From Syngnathus acus (Eukaryota > Chordata > Actinopteri > Syngnathiformes > Syngnathidae): 64,000 nucleotides of DNA. Positions 50,450 to 62,823 of the stretch are shown here, in pieces. Both the position numbers and the translations under genes were made by a program. A model generated the notes under the pieces. That model did not search any database. It saw nothing but the letters and a program-made list of their open reading frames with translations, and had not been told where the DNA came from. The stretch lies in assembly GCF_901709675.1 (NCBI RefSeq), contig NC_051089.1, forward strand, positions 2,171,476 to 2,235,475, written 5' to 3'. The first letter of the stretch is position 1. Every line of letters begins with the position of its first letter.

Positions 50450-51016
50450 GTGAGGACTTCAGTACCCCCTTTAAGTATCAGTGCAATTCTTCCCAAGATT
50501 TCTATTGGACCAACACATTTGGACATTCAAATGCACCTCTGCTTCTGCAGATTGAAGACGAGATTCCCCTCTCACCATCACGTCGTCCTTCTACCGTGCC
50601 ACCATTATGAGTGTCATCACTGGCTGTGTGTTACGGACGCTGCACTGCCTCCCGCTGAAAAGCTCGGAATGAATACAGCCCCAACCATCATCTCGCGGCC
50701 CTTCTGCCCTCCCTCGCGGCCATTTTCAACACCAGCCTCATCATCAACTATCAGTATTGCCGGTTACATTTTCCACTCCCGATTCACCGTTCTGCCTTCG
50801 GGGAGAAGATACCGGAGCCTCGGGGCCAACTCCACAAGACTCGGGAACATCTTCATACGTCAGACTGTCAGGATGTTGAACTCTGTCTACACCCTCCTGC
50901 CTCTGCTGCCCTCACCCCGACCTGTAACTAATCCATGTACACAAAAAGACTGCCTCTGCTGTTTTGCCATAGCCTCATTAAATCCACCGTCCATTACAGT
51001 GTTTCCCTGTGTCTAA
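50450..51016 (+). pseudogene. 5'-truncated LINE ORF2 C-terminus
   Basis: The longest open frame outside pcdh9 (188 codons). Its C-terminal half reads FTVLPSGRRYRSLGANSTRL then GNIFIRQTVRMLNS, which I recognise as the C-terminal end of reverse-transcriptase polyproteins of fish LINEs, in the region after the catalytic domain. No reverse-transcriptase catalytic motif is present, as expected of a 5'-truncated copy. The AT-rich run after it may be its tail. The clade is uncertain (L2- or Rex-like). Confidence 0.6.
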
Positions 51017-51084
51017 TGAGCCAAGCCACGTTGACTATTTTACATTTGACAAATTTTATGACAGAACCCCCATCAAAAATGGCT

Positions 51085-51235
51085 TGCATGACTTTTATTT
51101 ATATTAATATATTTATATTTATTTTATTATATTTATATATATTATATATATATTTATATACATTATATTATATACAGCATATATATTTATTTTATTTTTT
51201 TAATTCATTAATTTATTTATTTTGATATTTCAGAA
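51085..51235. repeat. AT-rich low-complexity tract
   Basis: Almost pure TATTTA/TATAT sequence directly downstream of the LINE fragment. Confidence 0.85.
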
Positions 51236-51239
51236 GAAC

Positions 51240-54075
51240 AACATTATTTGTACAGCACCGTCACAAAGATGTGGGCTTATTTACACTGTACACTGTCACC
51301 AATTTTGAGTGTTTTAATGAACAAAAACACATTAATTGAGCAAAATATTTACTTTTAGGAGCAATTAAAATGAAATAATACCTATCGCCTGCACCCGGTG
51401 AGCTTTCGCAGCTGTGCTTCTGTGCAGCGGTTTCAAGTCAATGCTCTATTAAATCCCAAATTTTCTCTTGACAGTCTTTTTGCACTTTTTTTTTCCCAGC
51501 CGTAAACACCTGCACCACTGTCTGCAACTGCCGTGTATCTCTTAATGAGGAGTCCAACTTGATGCTTTCATCATGAGCACTGAAAACAGTATCAAGGTGC
51601 TTTGTCCCCAGAGTTAGTTTCTTTGTCCAGCGGTTTGCTCGGCTTTAGTGCTTATATGAGAATTCTAAGCTATTATGTGGCACAGGGTGGGATCAAAATG
51701 CTTTGGTGATCTGATCAGAAAAGACAAACACAAGCCAAACAAAAGCAGCTTCACCTCACAGGGAGATGTGTTTGATTTTCTTTTGGTTCTGATCTTGTCA
51801 CAAAGTATTTTTGCCCATCACATTCTGGTTTTCCTTTCATTAAAACAAATAGATGCTCATATTTTTATTTTTTTCCTGAAGTTGGCAGCTTTCTGTTCTC
51901 ATAGAATAGTTTTCTTCTTGCCACTTTACACCAGTGGACCTGCCAAATGGCCAGTGTTGAAGAAAAACAGAGAAATTAACACAGTGGAGGCAAATGATCT
52001 AAAAAGAATAGTTCCTGCTGTTTCATTTGCACGTTTTTATTTTACAAACTACTGCCTCATTGTACCCAATTAAAATGTTCATCATAGCACTGGCACATTA
52101 TGTGCCTGCATTACAGAAATATCCCAATGAACCGACAACTGTGGGAAAGTGAAGCAAATGAGCAGACATACATTACCGCACATAAGCATTCATCGCTAGC
52201 GCAATTGTATGCAAATTTTGTCATGTATACAAATAAACTAATTGTGTTTACATCTGAAATAGTGTCACGATTTTCTGCAGCTGCAAATGACCGTCTTCCT
52301 ACAGTCTCAAACATTTTTTGCATTCTTTTGCATCGATCCTCGTACAATAAAGCTGCGCAAGCTCTGATAGCATTTTTTTCATTTGCCATCCCCGCTTTTC
52401 AAACAACGCTATCATTTTATTGACACTGCAGCAGAGCCATAGATAACTATTGCCTTTCCCCTTTTGCAATGCAGCTGTACCTTTTCTGAACGTCTCATTG
52501 TGTGAACCCACCTCAAGCTGACGTTAACTAAGACATTAATTGTACTCACACTTTGCCCAGAGATGCAGCCCACACATTTCTATTATTTATGTTGCTTATA
52601 TCTGAAATTCCCTTTGATGGAAGCAATCGATGTGCACGTTCTCGTGGATTAAAGACGGCGAAGAAAGAGGCTGAAAATTGGCAGTCTTAAATCGTATTTA
52701 AGGCGATTGTGTCTGAACAAAGAATCAAAGAAAATAATCTGTGGTGTGTTCAGAGTGAAACGAATGTGTGCTGACTATGTTCTGATGTACGTGCACGCTT
52801 TCACTCTGCTGCATTCCCAACCTACCCTGCAATCTTTTACCCAGCTGAGGTCAGTCTCATAAATCAATTTTAACCTACCGAGTAATGAGTTGTTTTTGAT
52901 ACTATATGCAGTACACTAAACAAACAAGATAAGAAAAAAATACATGATAGAATCAGTCAATAATCCCACCGACTACTCCTTGCTTCTAACCTGGTAGCTT
53001 CTTGGAGTTCAACAAAATGCGAAAAACAACCCCCCACTGATGTCTTTGCTCCTATTTTACTCGTGAGGGCAAAACGCGGCCAAAAGAGGATTTAAAATAA
53101 TTGCAGTCACGTTCAATTTTTAAAAAAATAACATTTGGAGCCTGTAGCATTGTACAAGTGCAACTCCTCTCATATGTGGTCTGTGGTTTCTGAGGATCCA
53201 GACTAGAAGTGCAGCCATCAAAGATTATCTTTTATTTTCCCTTTGCAACTAAAATATTGTGTTCGGTTCATTTTTGAACACCTCTATCCGAGTCTCACCC
53301 TCTCTTCCATACGCTGATCATCTGATGTGGCTCGCAATTATTGATGATTCCTCTAATGCAGTCCCTCCTGTAGCCAAGATTAAATGACTTGAGAAAAAAA
53401 ATAATAATTTGAAGTCAATGCAAGAGATTTGGTAGAGCTTTTCTTTCGCTGCTACTCAGACTGTGCTAATGGTACAAAGTCATAATTGAAATTATATTGA
53501 TGGAAGGTAAATATTTTAAAAGTTATCGCACAGCTTGTCTGCTGGTGCTAATTATTTGTCTAATTTAAATGAGATTATCAGATAACATTACTTTAGGGAA
53601 AAAAATTCTCTCTGGCTGTTTATTTTTCACTCGCAGTTGGAAACTCAAAACCGCTCAACCAAATCATACAACTCGTTTCCACCACTCCGCTAGTTTAACG
53701 CTAAAATTTTATGGTATTGTAAACCACCGAATCACAAACACATACAATTCAATAACATCTTTTACTGGATGCAAGAGTAGAGCCTCCATCAAACAGGTCG
53801 GCTGGGATTAGCCGTGATGTCCTCAACGTTTTGCATCCGAAGCTGTAATCTCCTTTATGACATACCGCTGGAAAAAAAAAAAAAAACTCAACACATTACA
53901 GTAATACCTAGTCGAGCATTTGTAACAACCACAGATGTGCTGTTATTAGAGCACCTGAATGGCAACATTATCTGTTCAGGAGATAAGTGTGCCACGTGTT
54001 TGCCACCATTGCATCCTTTCTCCTATTTGTAGCATACCGGTCGGTATAGGCAACTTCAGGTGGCTTTGCCCTGCT
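51240..54075. other. Gene desert, no gene seen
   Basis: Several open frames of about 100-130 codons (for example 51675-52073) have no recognisable domain, lack codon bias visible to me, and overlap others on the opposite strand; I treat them as chance. Confidence 0.4.
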
Positions 54076-54079
54076 AATC

Positions 54080-54290
54080 CACATATTAGTGACACTTCAT
54101 TTGAGCTCCTCTCGCTAATCTCAGGTAGCAGTTACACTTAATGATTCTGCGCTAGCCTCATTTTGCATAAGTAAATGGGAAAAGGGAAATGAGACAAAGA
54201 GGACGCCGGGAAAGAGGAGGGAGATGTGGTGAGCAGCCAGGCCAGCTGGACATTCTTAGCAGGGAAACACTGCCATCTGTTGATGCTACT
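54080..54290. promoter_or_regulatory. Candidate conserved noncoding element
   Basis: CGCTAATCTCAGG, CTTAATGATTCTGC, TTTTGCATAAG (octamer-like) and a purine-rich half give the mixed texture of vertebrate enhancers. Inference only. Confidence 0.22.
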
Positions 54291-56040
54291 ATGGGGGAGG
54301 ACTATAGCAAGGTGAATATTTAATCTACTCCTTATATATTCCATATCGAACGACATTTATTCTCTTTTAAATACATTTTTTCTAAATTACATTTATCACT
54401 TCTGAGAATAAAAAGGGAAAACAAAAGACAGAAAATGAGTCACCAATGAATCTAATTGAACATTCCCATCGCCAAGCAAAGGCAGAAGGAGGGGGAGGAA
54501 AACAAACAATCCAGAAATGTTGATTTGGAAGAGACACTTCAGAGGACAGATTAGACTATCTAATTATCATCTTTGCCTTCGGACGATGCCTTTGATGTGA
54601 ATGTGACTGCCAAGATTTTCCCTTCACTCTCTAAATAATGAGAATTCTAATTAAGGGATGTAATAATCAGGGGGCTAATGGCCCCGCTTTGCTTGTTATG
54701 AGATGCTTATATCTGGAGGGGGGTGCAGGGGGGGTGGACAGCGGACTTTGGGAAGGGCACGCCAAAGTCTTGTTTATTGTATTTGTTTCCCCCCCCCCCC
54801 CAAAGGAATTAGGAATGAGAAAAATTTCCTGGCAGGCTTGCTTTTAAGTTGTCACTATCTATCGAAAGGGCTGTCAGTCATTTTGGCTATCAAATAAGAA
54901 GTCGGTCACTGTAGATTTTCAATAAATAGATTACGGAGTTGTGCTTGCACTCCGACAAGCTACTAAAATGGGATAACGTCGGCGCGTTTCTCCACGACCT
55001 TGTGTCGCCAACATCATCAGCAGTCGTTGAACAAGGATTAGCAATTTTCAAAAAGAAATGTCACTTTTTTTTTTTTTAAAAAGCGCTCCTGTTAACCATA
55101 GCATTTGTTTTCTCCTTTCATAGCGGAAGTTTGTTTGTTACAGCTAACATAATTCACATGGCTTGTTGAGCCAAAGCAGGCATGCTTGGATGATAAATGG
55201 GGAAAAAAGCTATCGATGTAACTCCTGTAAGTACTGCTGTGCTTATCTAAGAGGCTTCTTCACGAGCTTGTAGTGGGGGCTACGAACCACTTGGAAGTCG
55301 AGTGAATTCATCAAGTGAACTAAATGAATTAACCTTGAATCTATTAAGCGCAAGACCTCATTGATCCTTGCGGCGCACAGTGGTGAATGCTCTGCAAAGC
55401 AATACATGGTTGGAGTTGAAGAAAAAAAATATATCTACTTGTATCACAGTTCATGTTAGTTCTGGAATCAAAGAGCAGGTTGAACATCAATACTGCATAA
55501 CTCTAAAGGGGATTTAATAGAATAAAAACGATCAAATATTGTGTCGCAATGTTTCATACCAAAAGTGTGTGGCCAAGAACATCAACAGAGATTCGCTTCA
55601 CCATGACAACGCTCCTGAGCATCTGTAAGTTCATGGCCAACACTGCAACACTAAACAATCTCCCTACTCACCGAACGTATATTTTTCCCCTCTTTCGAAG
55701 GCTCAAGCAAGTCCTCAAAAGGACCCGTTTAAAGACGTGGATTGAATCAAGATGACCGTGACATCAAAGTTGCGGCGAATGCTGCAAGGATACCTCTGGC
55801 GAGTTATGAAGCTCTGATGAACTTCACCCCCAAGGGCTCGAGGCAGCGCTGGAAAATATCGGTAGCTATATAAAACATTGACACTTGAGATGCGGTTTGG
55901 ACATTTTTACTTGGGAGTGAAGTAGGTTAGACATTTAGGGCGGTGTGTTGAGTTATTTTGAGTGGACAGTAAATTTACACTCAGCACAAGTTGTACTCTG
56001 ACTGCGTTGTTGTATTCAGCATTGCAACACGAAACAAAGT
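54290..56040. other. Gene desert, no gene seen
   Basis: A C-run at 54789-54801 and T/A runs near 55067-55080. A possible ancient transposase scrap near 55570-55860 is too degraded to call. Confidence 0.4.
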
Positions 56041-56043
56041 GAT

Positions 56044-56202
56044 GCTTCAAATTTGCTTCGTGAACCAGTTGTTATATTTTTGGACTCTAGATAGCACTGT
56101 TGATTTAAATTGCAAGTCATTGTGCTTCCAGCAAAATGTTGAACATTGCCATCTAGAGGAGTCAAAAATTACAACAACTAGTTCATGAAGCATATTTGAA
56201 GC
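56044..56202. mobile_element. Foldback MITE with 44-bp inverted arms
   Basis: Arms 56044-56087 and 56159-56202 are inverted repeats matching at 38 of 44 positions (GCTTCAAAT, TGCTTC, TGAAC, AGTTGTT, TTTT, GACTC), around a 71-base centre containing ATTGCCATCTAGAGGA. Non-coding. The superfamily is unknown and the target duplication was not identified. Confidence 0.75.
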
Positions 56203-56204
56203 TT

Positions 56205-58880
56205 CATTTTCCCATCGCCCATTACTGCTTGCTTTATAACAGAATTTAATCATTTTCTTGCACCAACATGTACTTTTGGAAATATATACTGCTTGACTTT
56301 GAATGTATTCATAAAATGGTAAAAAGGATTCCAAACTGAATGACAAATAATAGCAAAAAGATATTCAGTTCCTGTCCGATGTGCAGTATGAAAACCTCAT
56401 CTGGTATGCATGTGCTTGATGCAGCACGCTACAATGTATACAAGTTAGTGGCTTGACACAAACGCCCGCACACACTCGCAAGACTTTGTTTTATTCATGA
56501 ACTCTTGTTGGTCATCGCTCATTACACAAGCGATCACGGCTCCCCTGTTGTTCATGTACTCCCATTTTAAACAAGTCGTCTTTTTGTGTTGGGATTCATT
56601 GCAGAGACTCGCAATGTTTTACAATCAACACCTCATAAAGAGTGAATTTAGAAACATCACAAATCTGCCTGCTTTGTATACAAAACTAAACGCAGAGTGG
56701 CGGCAGATCCTTGCTGATTTGGACTTATTTTTCTGCTTACAGGAAGCTTTAGTCTCCCATTACTTCAACTTGTACTAATGTTTTCTTCAGCAGCAGCCTC
56801 TTCATCTTGATAAAATCGTTGACTGGTAGCCACTTTCCCAAATGGACGAAAACAGGAGGGTCACAAATACTTTCTCTTGTTCCTTAAAACACAACTTACA
56901 TCCATCCATTCATCCTGTTACCTCTAATGCACCATCAAAGTCTAAAAAACATCCACTTGGAAAATAAGCAGAAGTTTACCCACCACTGCGCCGTTCGTTT
57001 GTGCTGATCCCAATTTTACAGACAGCTGCCTGCAGGTTGTGACATTTTAGTGTCACAAGATGATCTTAAGCTCCCAGATGCTACTTTTCCGTGTGGCTGT
57101 GGAAAACAATGTATGAATGTGTTGCCATGGGTGTGCTGCAGGTGTTCATTTTGGGCTGAAATGGCGAGCGGAGCAGCCGTGCTGTCATTGTTACGGCGCT
57201 TAAAAATTGCAGCGACAACTCTTTCTCTCAGGCTATTGTCACCTTTTTTGAAGTCAACAACGAATGTTTCCACATGGGGTGAAGGGTGTCATTTAAAATG
57301 GCTTCACAGCTTATTAGCAAGACAGACGTCCGGCAGTGACACCTGTCAAAACACGAGGTGAGGAGGTGGACATTGTGGGATTTTTTTTTTTTTTTTTAAG
57401 TAGCCCGAGGGTCCATTTTGACAATGGGGCTGAATAAAATTAATGCAATATTTTTTAAAATAGTGTTTTGTTCTCTTGGGTCAGCTTGGAGTAAAATTTG
57501 CCTCCAGCTCCGACACTGCATGCAGTCACGTATAGACAAGTCGTATATAAGCAAGTCAGTCCGGTTCAAGTATTTTAATGTGTAATCTTTGTTTTTATTA
57601 CTATGCTGTTAATTGTCTGTCAAATTAATTCCAGTGAAGTAAGGAGACTAAGAACCTAGAACAATATTTGTCTTCCGATGTGAAATTAAACAGCTGTCTG
57701 ACTGAGCTTGCTACCAGGAATAAGGTTTTAATTTACATGTACTCTGCAGTTATTTCACATTTTAATCAAATATACCTAAGGTACTTTTAGGTTAATAACA
57801 GCTTAATATTAAAGTCAATTGATCTACTTGAAATGAATAATTCCCAGAGCAAATGGTGAAATTAAATTAAGCCGACTATGATACAGTCTGGCTTTGAGTA
57901 CACAAGAGAGGCAAGAATATTTTTAAAGCCACCAAACGGAATTTGAGCTGGACTTTCTAATTGCATTGGAAGACGACGACTCCATCCTTGATAGGATTAA
58001 CCATCAAATGCTCAAAAGAGTCATCCATTTTTCTGTCCTGCTCCTGCAGGGCCATGATTGGATAAAAGGCTAAAAAAAAAAAAAAAAGTTTCCCGCCCTG
58101 TTGTCATTACCAGTCCAGCATGGACGGATCTATTTTTAATTCCTATAATGAACACGGATCAAATTAAAGTTGGTTAATTCTGCCTTGATCCCACTTGAAA
58201 GCTGCACAGAGGTTTTCCTCCAGTGTAAAGAGGGAGAGGAGCATCTAATTTGTGTGTGTTTTTTTAATGTACTTTAATTATAGCACAGAGACCTTTGAAG
58301 AGAGTGTGGAATGAAGCGGAGAGTACAGTAATATCATAGTTTCCTTTTTTTGTCGCATTGATTGTACTGTCCGAATTATTGTGCTGTAGAGAAATTACAA
58401 CAACAGTTAGCCAAATGACAACATTTTGATCTTTACTGAGAGCAGATGAAAATGAAAGAAAGTGAACTCCGCTAAAGCTCCCACTCAACGCCAACGTGCG
58501 GGAGTGCAGAGACTCGACACTTTGCCCTCAGTGAAGTTAGTTCTCCAAGGCGGCGAACTAAAAGAATAAAGAAGAAGCTCAGGCTCACAAAGCAGACAAG
58601 AAAAAAGGAGGCAGGAATTGGGGTAAATCGGGGAGGGGCGCTGATGTGAAAGCTCACGCTGATACCCCAAATAATCAGCCGAAACCAGCCTGTGATGCTT
58701 AGGAGGGGGGCTCGCGCATACAAGAAAATGCGAGACAAGGATTGCACGGGTTGGGGACTCTCCACCACCATGTGAATTTGAAAAAAGAGAAAGACGAGGA
58801 CACGGTCAGGAAGTTGAAAGAAGGACATCATATTGGGCTGAGGCTATTTCATAGATGGAAGTGGTCATCTTGGACCGATG
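56205..58880. other. Gene desert, no gene seen
   Basis: T-run at 57381-57398 and A-run at 58072-58087; no gene is supported. Confidence 0.4.
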
Positions 58881-58884
58881 TGGT

Positions 58885-58965
58885 ACACTCGGGACTAGTT
58901 GCCAGTCAATCTCGGCACTGATATACAGACAAGCCGTTCAAATTCACACTTGCAGACATAAAAAG
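58885..58965. repeat. Decayed fragment of a common fish dispersed repeat
   Basis: CACTCGGGACTAGTTGCCAG, TCAATC, then ATACAGACAAGCCGTTCAAA and TTCACACTTGCA follow the 'ggactggtcgccagtcaatc..tatagacaaacaaccattcacactcaca' segment. Confidence 0.5.
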
Positions 58966-59144
58966 ACAACTTTGGGGCATGTTGCAGTCAAGGGCGCAGT
59001 TAGAAAGGGGCGTTTGCGCCGTTGTGGGGCTACCTTCATTCCCTATCATTTCAATGGGGATAAGGTACATGGTCCACATGGCGGAAGCAAAATGGACTCC
59101 CTGGAGTCTGTGTAAGAGGTCAAGGTCCACAAAGTTCCATAAGA

Positions 59145-59230
59145 GTACTGTATTTTCCGGACTATAAGTCGCAGTTTTTTCCATAGTTTAGCCGGGGGTG
59201 CGATTTATACTCGGGCAATTGTGCCGCACA
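59145..59230 (+). repeat. Dispersed element of the TATTTTCCGGACTATAAG type
   Basis: TACTGTATTTTCCGGACTAT, then AAGTCGCAG and GCCGGGGGTGCGATTTATAC, matches a vertebrate dispersed element I recognise. It is probably a nonautonomous DNA transposon, but its class is uncertain. Only the first 85 bases are recognisable. Confidence 0.6.
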
Positions 59231-61571
59231 CAGGAAAGCAAGAGTATTGATTCCAACTCAAACTTTAGAAATGTGAATACTGCTTGAAGTTAATCCAACC
59301 CTGCAATTTTCTCCATTTCCCTCACGTCCGTCTTGCTCTTTCTTCATTGTATTGTGTCGGTGTGTTTACACCTTGTTCCTGTCTTGCATTGCTCCATTCA
59401 TGAGCTTGTTACCGTTTGACGAATGGCACCGCTATCATATTCAAAGAAGAAATTGACTTTTACCTGTGAGCATATTTTACGAAATAGATTTTAATAAGGT
59501 CAGATTACCTATAAAGGCACAAAAGACAACAATCGTAAAGGTCACAGACATGGGTAGCGAGGTCTCAGCATGCAGCTCAGTAGGAAACAAGCAGAATAAT
59601 ATGACATTGGCCACAATGAGGAACAAGAACACTGAGTCACCGAAAGTCTGTGCAATTATTTTGAATGAATTGAAAGACTGTGAGTCAGCGCTAAAAGGGG
59701 TACACGCTGTTGCTTTGGGGTTTTTTTTTCCCCAAGAACTTTTTACTTATCATTTTTCAAAATTGAGGAATATCTGTTGTCTGTACTTGTGTTTTGGATT
59801 TAGGGCCTTGAAGAAAATAATGCGATATTTATTTACTCAGCCCTTTTAAATCCCTTGATGGATTTTTTTATTTGTCATTTATTCTAGAATATTTTTTATT
59901 TATTTTTATATATTGTATATACATATAATATATTTAGAATTATTTTTTTCGGGGGGGGGGGGGGTCATTGACTAAAGCTGCTTAAAAATAAAATTTAGCT
60001 GCAGAAGCAGTCAAGAGGACTGGCATAAGTATTTTCCTCAAGACTGAAATTTGTCCTGAATAAATTCTCACTGATGAGCTTTCATCAAAGAGAAATTTCA
60101 AGCTTATTAAAAAACACTGCGAGACCGCTCGGCTCAAGACGTGGAGACTATGATGAGGCTTTGCATACTTACTACAAGGTTGAAGTGTCGGGGTGGAAAT
60201 GTAAACACGCTAAAATACTTCCTAGTTTATTGCTTCTCTCCGGAGATCATGCTACCTAACAAAAGCGAGCAGTCAGTTGAAAGGCAGTACAGTGCTGTCG
60301 CCAAAGAGGCCCTGACAGCCTGCACCGAATCCAACGCGTTATCGTGAGCTCCAGCGGCATCCGCTGGCTGGCATAACCATTGCACAGTCCCAACATGGCT
60401 GGTTGAAGAGGAGAGATAGGCTGCTCTGATAGAGCCCCGGGCGAAAGACGTGTTGCATGCTGTTGTCTTAGTTCTGCATCAGAGAACTGAAAGCACCCCC
60501 CCTCCCAATTACCTCGCTGTCTCTCACGTCCTGCCAGTTCGTTTATCCAGTCAAACATGCAAAGTATGTTCACTGGGTTAAAAAGTGCAGTCTGGCAGAT
60601 GCCGTCCTGCATCCATATGTTATGGGGTTTTTTTTTTTTTGCATCTGGTGGACTGCGATAATGGACAATTGGGATTGAAGTGTAGAAAGTGCAAAAGTGA
60701 TTGAGACAAAAGATTTGAAAGTGTGCCATAATGCAGGACTGCAACATGGAAGGATCAAAAGGGTTGCATTGATCCGAATCTCCCGGACAAGCATAAGAGG
60801 AGTCGGTGAGAAAGGAAATGGATGCGAGATCTTAGTTTAATACTTTTCTTTCTGGCATCTAATGCTTGGCAAGTGTGACATACTTTGATTTATCACCCCG
60901 TTAATTGCATCACAATTGATCACAATCTACATGCGGCATATAGTGTCCATTCATCTCTGATGGAAGTGCTTGTCTAAGGAACGTAATGGACAATTTAGGA
61001 GAAATCCTCTGTTCTGGCAACACTCGATATTTCCCCATTAGTCTGCAAGCCTCTGGGATTAGACCTTTGTCCTACTTTTAAAGCTGTCAATACTGCTAAT
61101 ATTGTTTTTGGAGGACCTCCACCTCCAAAGAGCTACAGCTTGTGCAACCAGATGTGTTTGACAAGATCTATTGAGCAGCTCGGAGACGGGCCGCAGAAAA
61201 CTAATAAGAAGCATCCTCTGTTTGGGAGTCCAAATCAAACTATTGATTCATTAAGAATGGCAACACAATGGTCAATCACGCCTGATAATTGTTTTAGAGT
61301 CCTCAATGCGTCTATATACAGCACACGTGTGTTAGACTGGCTTACAATTGCTGCAATTAGGATTTTAAGATACACACAATTGTGTAGTGGACAGTTTACA
61401 CACCACTGCACGTGCTATTTACAAAATGTGTGATATGTCTTGATATAGACTCAATAAACAGATTAATTAAACACTGTATAATTTCTATTTACAAAAGGTC
61501 CGCTTGCAATAATACCGCTTGTATAAATTTACAGGAGAATGAAATGGCAGGAGAGCAATGAGGCCTGTATA

Positions 61572-61586
61572 CCGCAAGAGGGCGCC
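61572..61586 (+). promoter_or_regulatory. CTCF-like motif
   Basis: CCGCAAGAGGGCGCC agrees with the CTCF core CCASYAGRKGGC at 10 of 12 positions. Binding was not tested; similar strings also occur inside fish repeats. Confidence 0.3.
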
Positions 61587-62810
61587 ATTGCATTTCTGCA
61601 AAACTAAGATTCTTTTGCCGGGAGTATTCGTTCTATGCTATTATTAATCTTGAATGGTTACAGAATGTATTTTGGAGAAGTGTTTTTGGTGTACTTGGTT
61701 TTGTTGTCGGGTAGCAGTACAGTAAAATGGAAAAGTGGATCGTGTGCGCAGGAACAGTCTAAACTTTGGAAACATCTTTTAATTCAATCGGTTTCAAACA
61801 CATTAAGAGGTCAAGAAATTTAAGATGTTAATTTCATATTGCTCAGATGTAAGGGGAAAGGCATTCCAGGTCATAATGCATCATGAAGTCATAAATTTAG
61901 CTGAGAAAATGGCAAAATGTGCAAAGCTGTGATCTGGGCAAGATTTGCCTATTTTGAAGAATCTAAATTAGAAAATCTATTCTGTTTGGGTTGACTTTTT
62001 TTTTTTATAATACCATCATCATTTCTCCCATGATGTTGACGACAGGTATTAATCTAAAATTCAGGATTTTTATAAATAATAAAAAAACACAATATTTCAA
62101 ACGTGATTATGAAAATAACCTCAATGTGAAGTTTAAGCCGTGCAAATGGGTTGTTGAATGGCGGAATATTTATTTTCTTCAAATACTGCTTCCTCTGTAA
62201 CTTCAGAACAAAGTGTAGCCCTCAAGGACAGCCCTGTGTATCATTTCAGTGATGAATGAAAACAAATACCCCGTGTGAGTGTGAGAGAAGGTCCTTTGTT
62301 TGCGGCACTGCTGAGGTCATATCCATTGGGATGGCCCGGCGCTGTGTGGACAGGATGAGGAATAGAGCCCCACTTTCTGAGTTAGATAAATACCTCCATT
62401 CTCCTTACAAGAGCATGCACAGGGGACAACACAAAGACCAAAATCAGCAATACATACGCATCAATAATTAAGCAGTCAACACACACACACAGTGGGGAGG
62501 TGGGATGTTGAACACTTGGCCTCTCAAGTCATCCTAAATGCTGTCTTGGAGGCAAAAGAGCACCAAAGACAATTTGAGTGTGTGTGTGGGGGGGGGGGAT
62601 CCTTTTTTTTTTTTAAATGGCAGAGATGCGACAGCAGTTCTTTAATAGTTTTAATAAACACATTATTAGGTGTCACTCTCAACTTTGGGCCGTGGGGGGT
62701 CTGCTAGTCTTACACATGAGCTCTGCCTTGAGTGGATGTCAAATGTTTTTGGTTAGCTTCCACCCAAGTTGAAAATGAGTGTTTGCTTCCTTGTGTAATT
62801 TCTAATCACG

Positions 62811-62823
62811 CCACAAGGGGGAG
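62811..62823 (+). promoter_or_regulatory. Weak CTCF-like motif
   Basis: CCACAAGGGGGAG agrees with the CTCF core at 10 of 12 positions and has the same orientation as the site at 61572. Confidence 0.2.

Noticed and set aside
55570-55860. HHDNAPEH-like string in one plus frame, reminiscent of mariner/Tc1 DNAPxH
   Set aside because: Only one short motif, with frame changes and no supporting blocks around it.
59466-59849. 127-codon plus-strand frame
   Set aside because: No known family features, and it ends in AT-rich low-complexity DNA.
60256-60747. 163-codon minus-strand frame
   Set aside because: No recognisable domain, signal peptide or splice context; includes a poly-lysine run from a homopolymer. 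Chance is the simpler reading.
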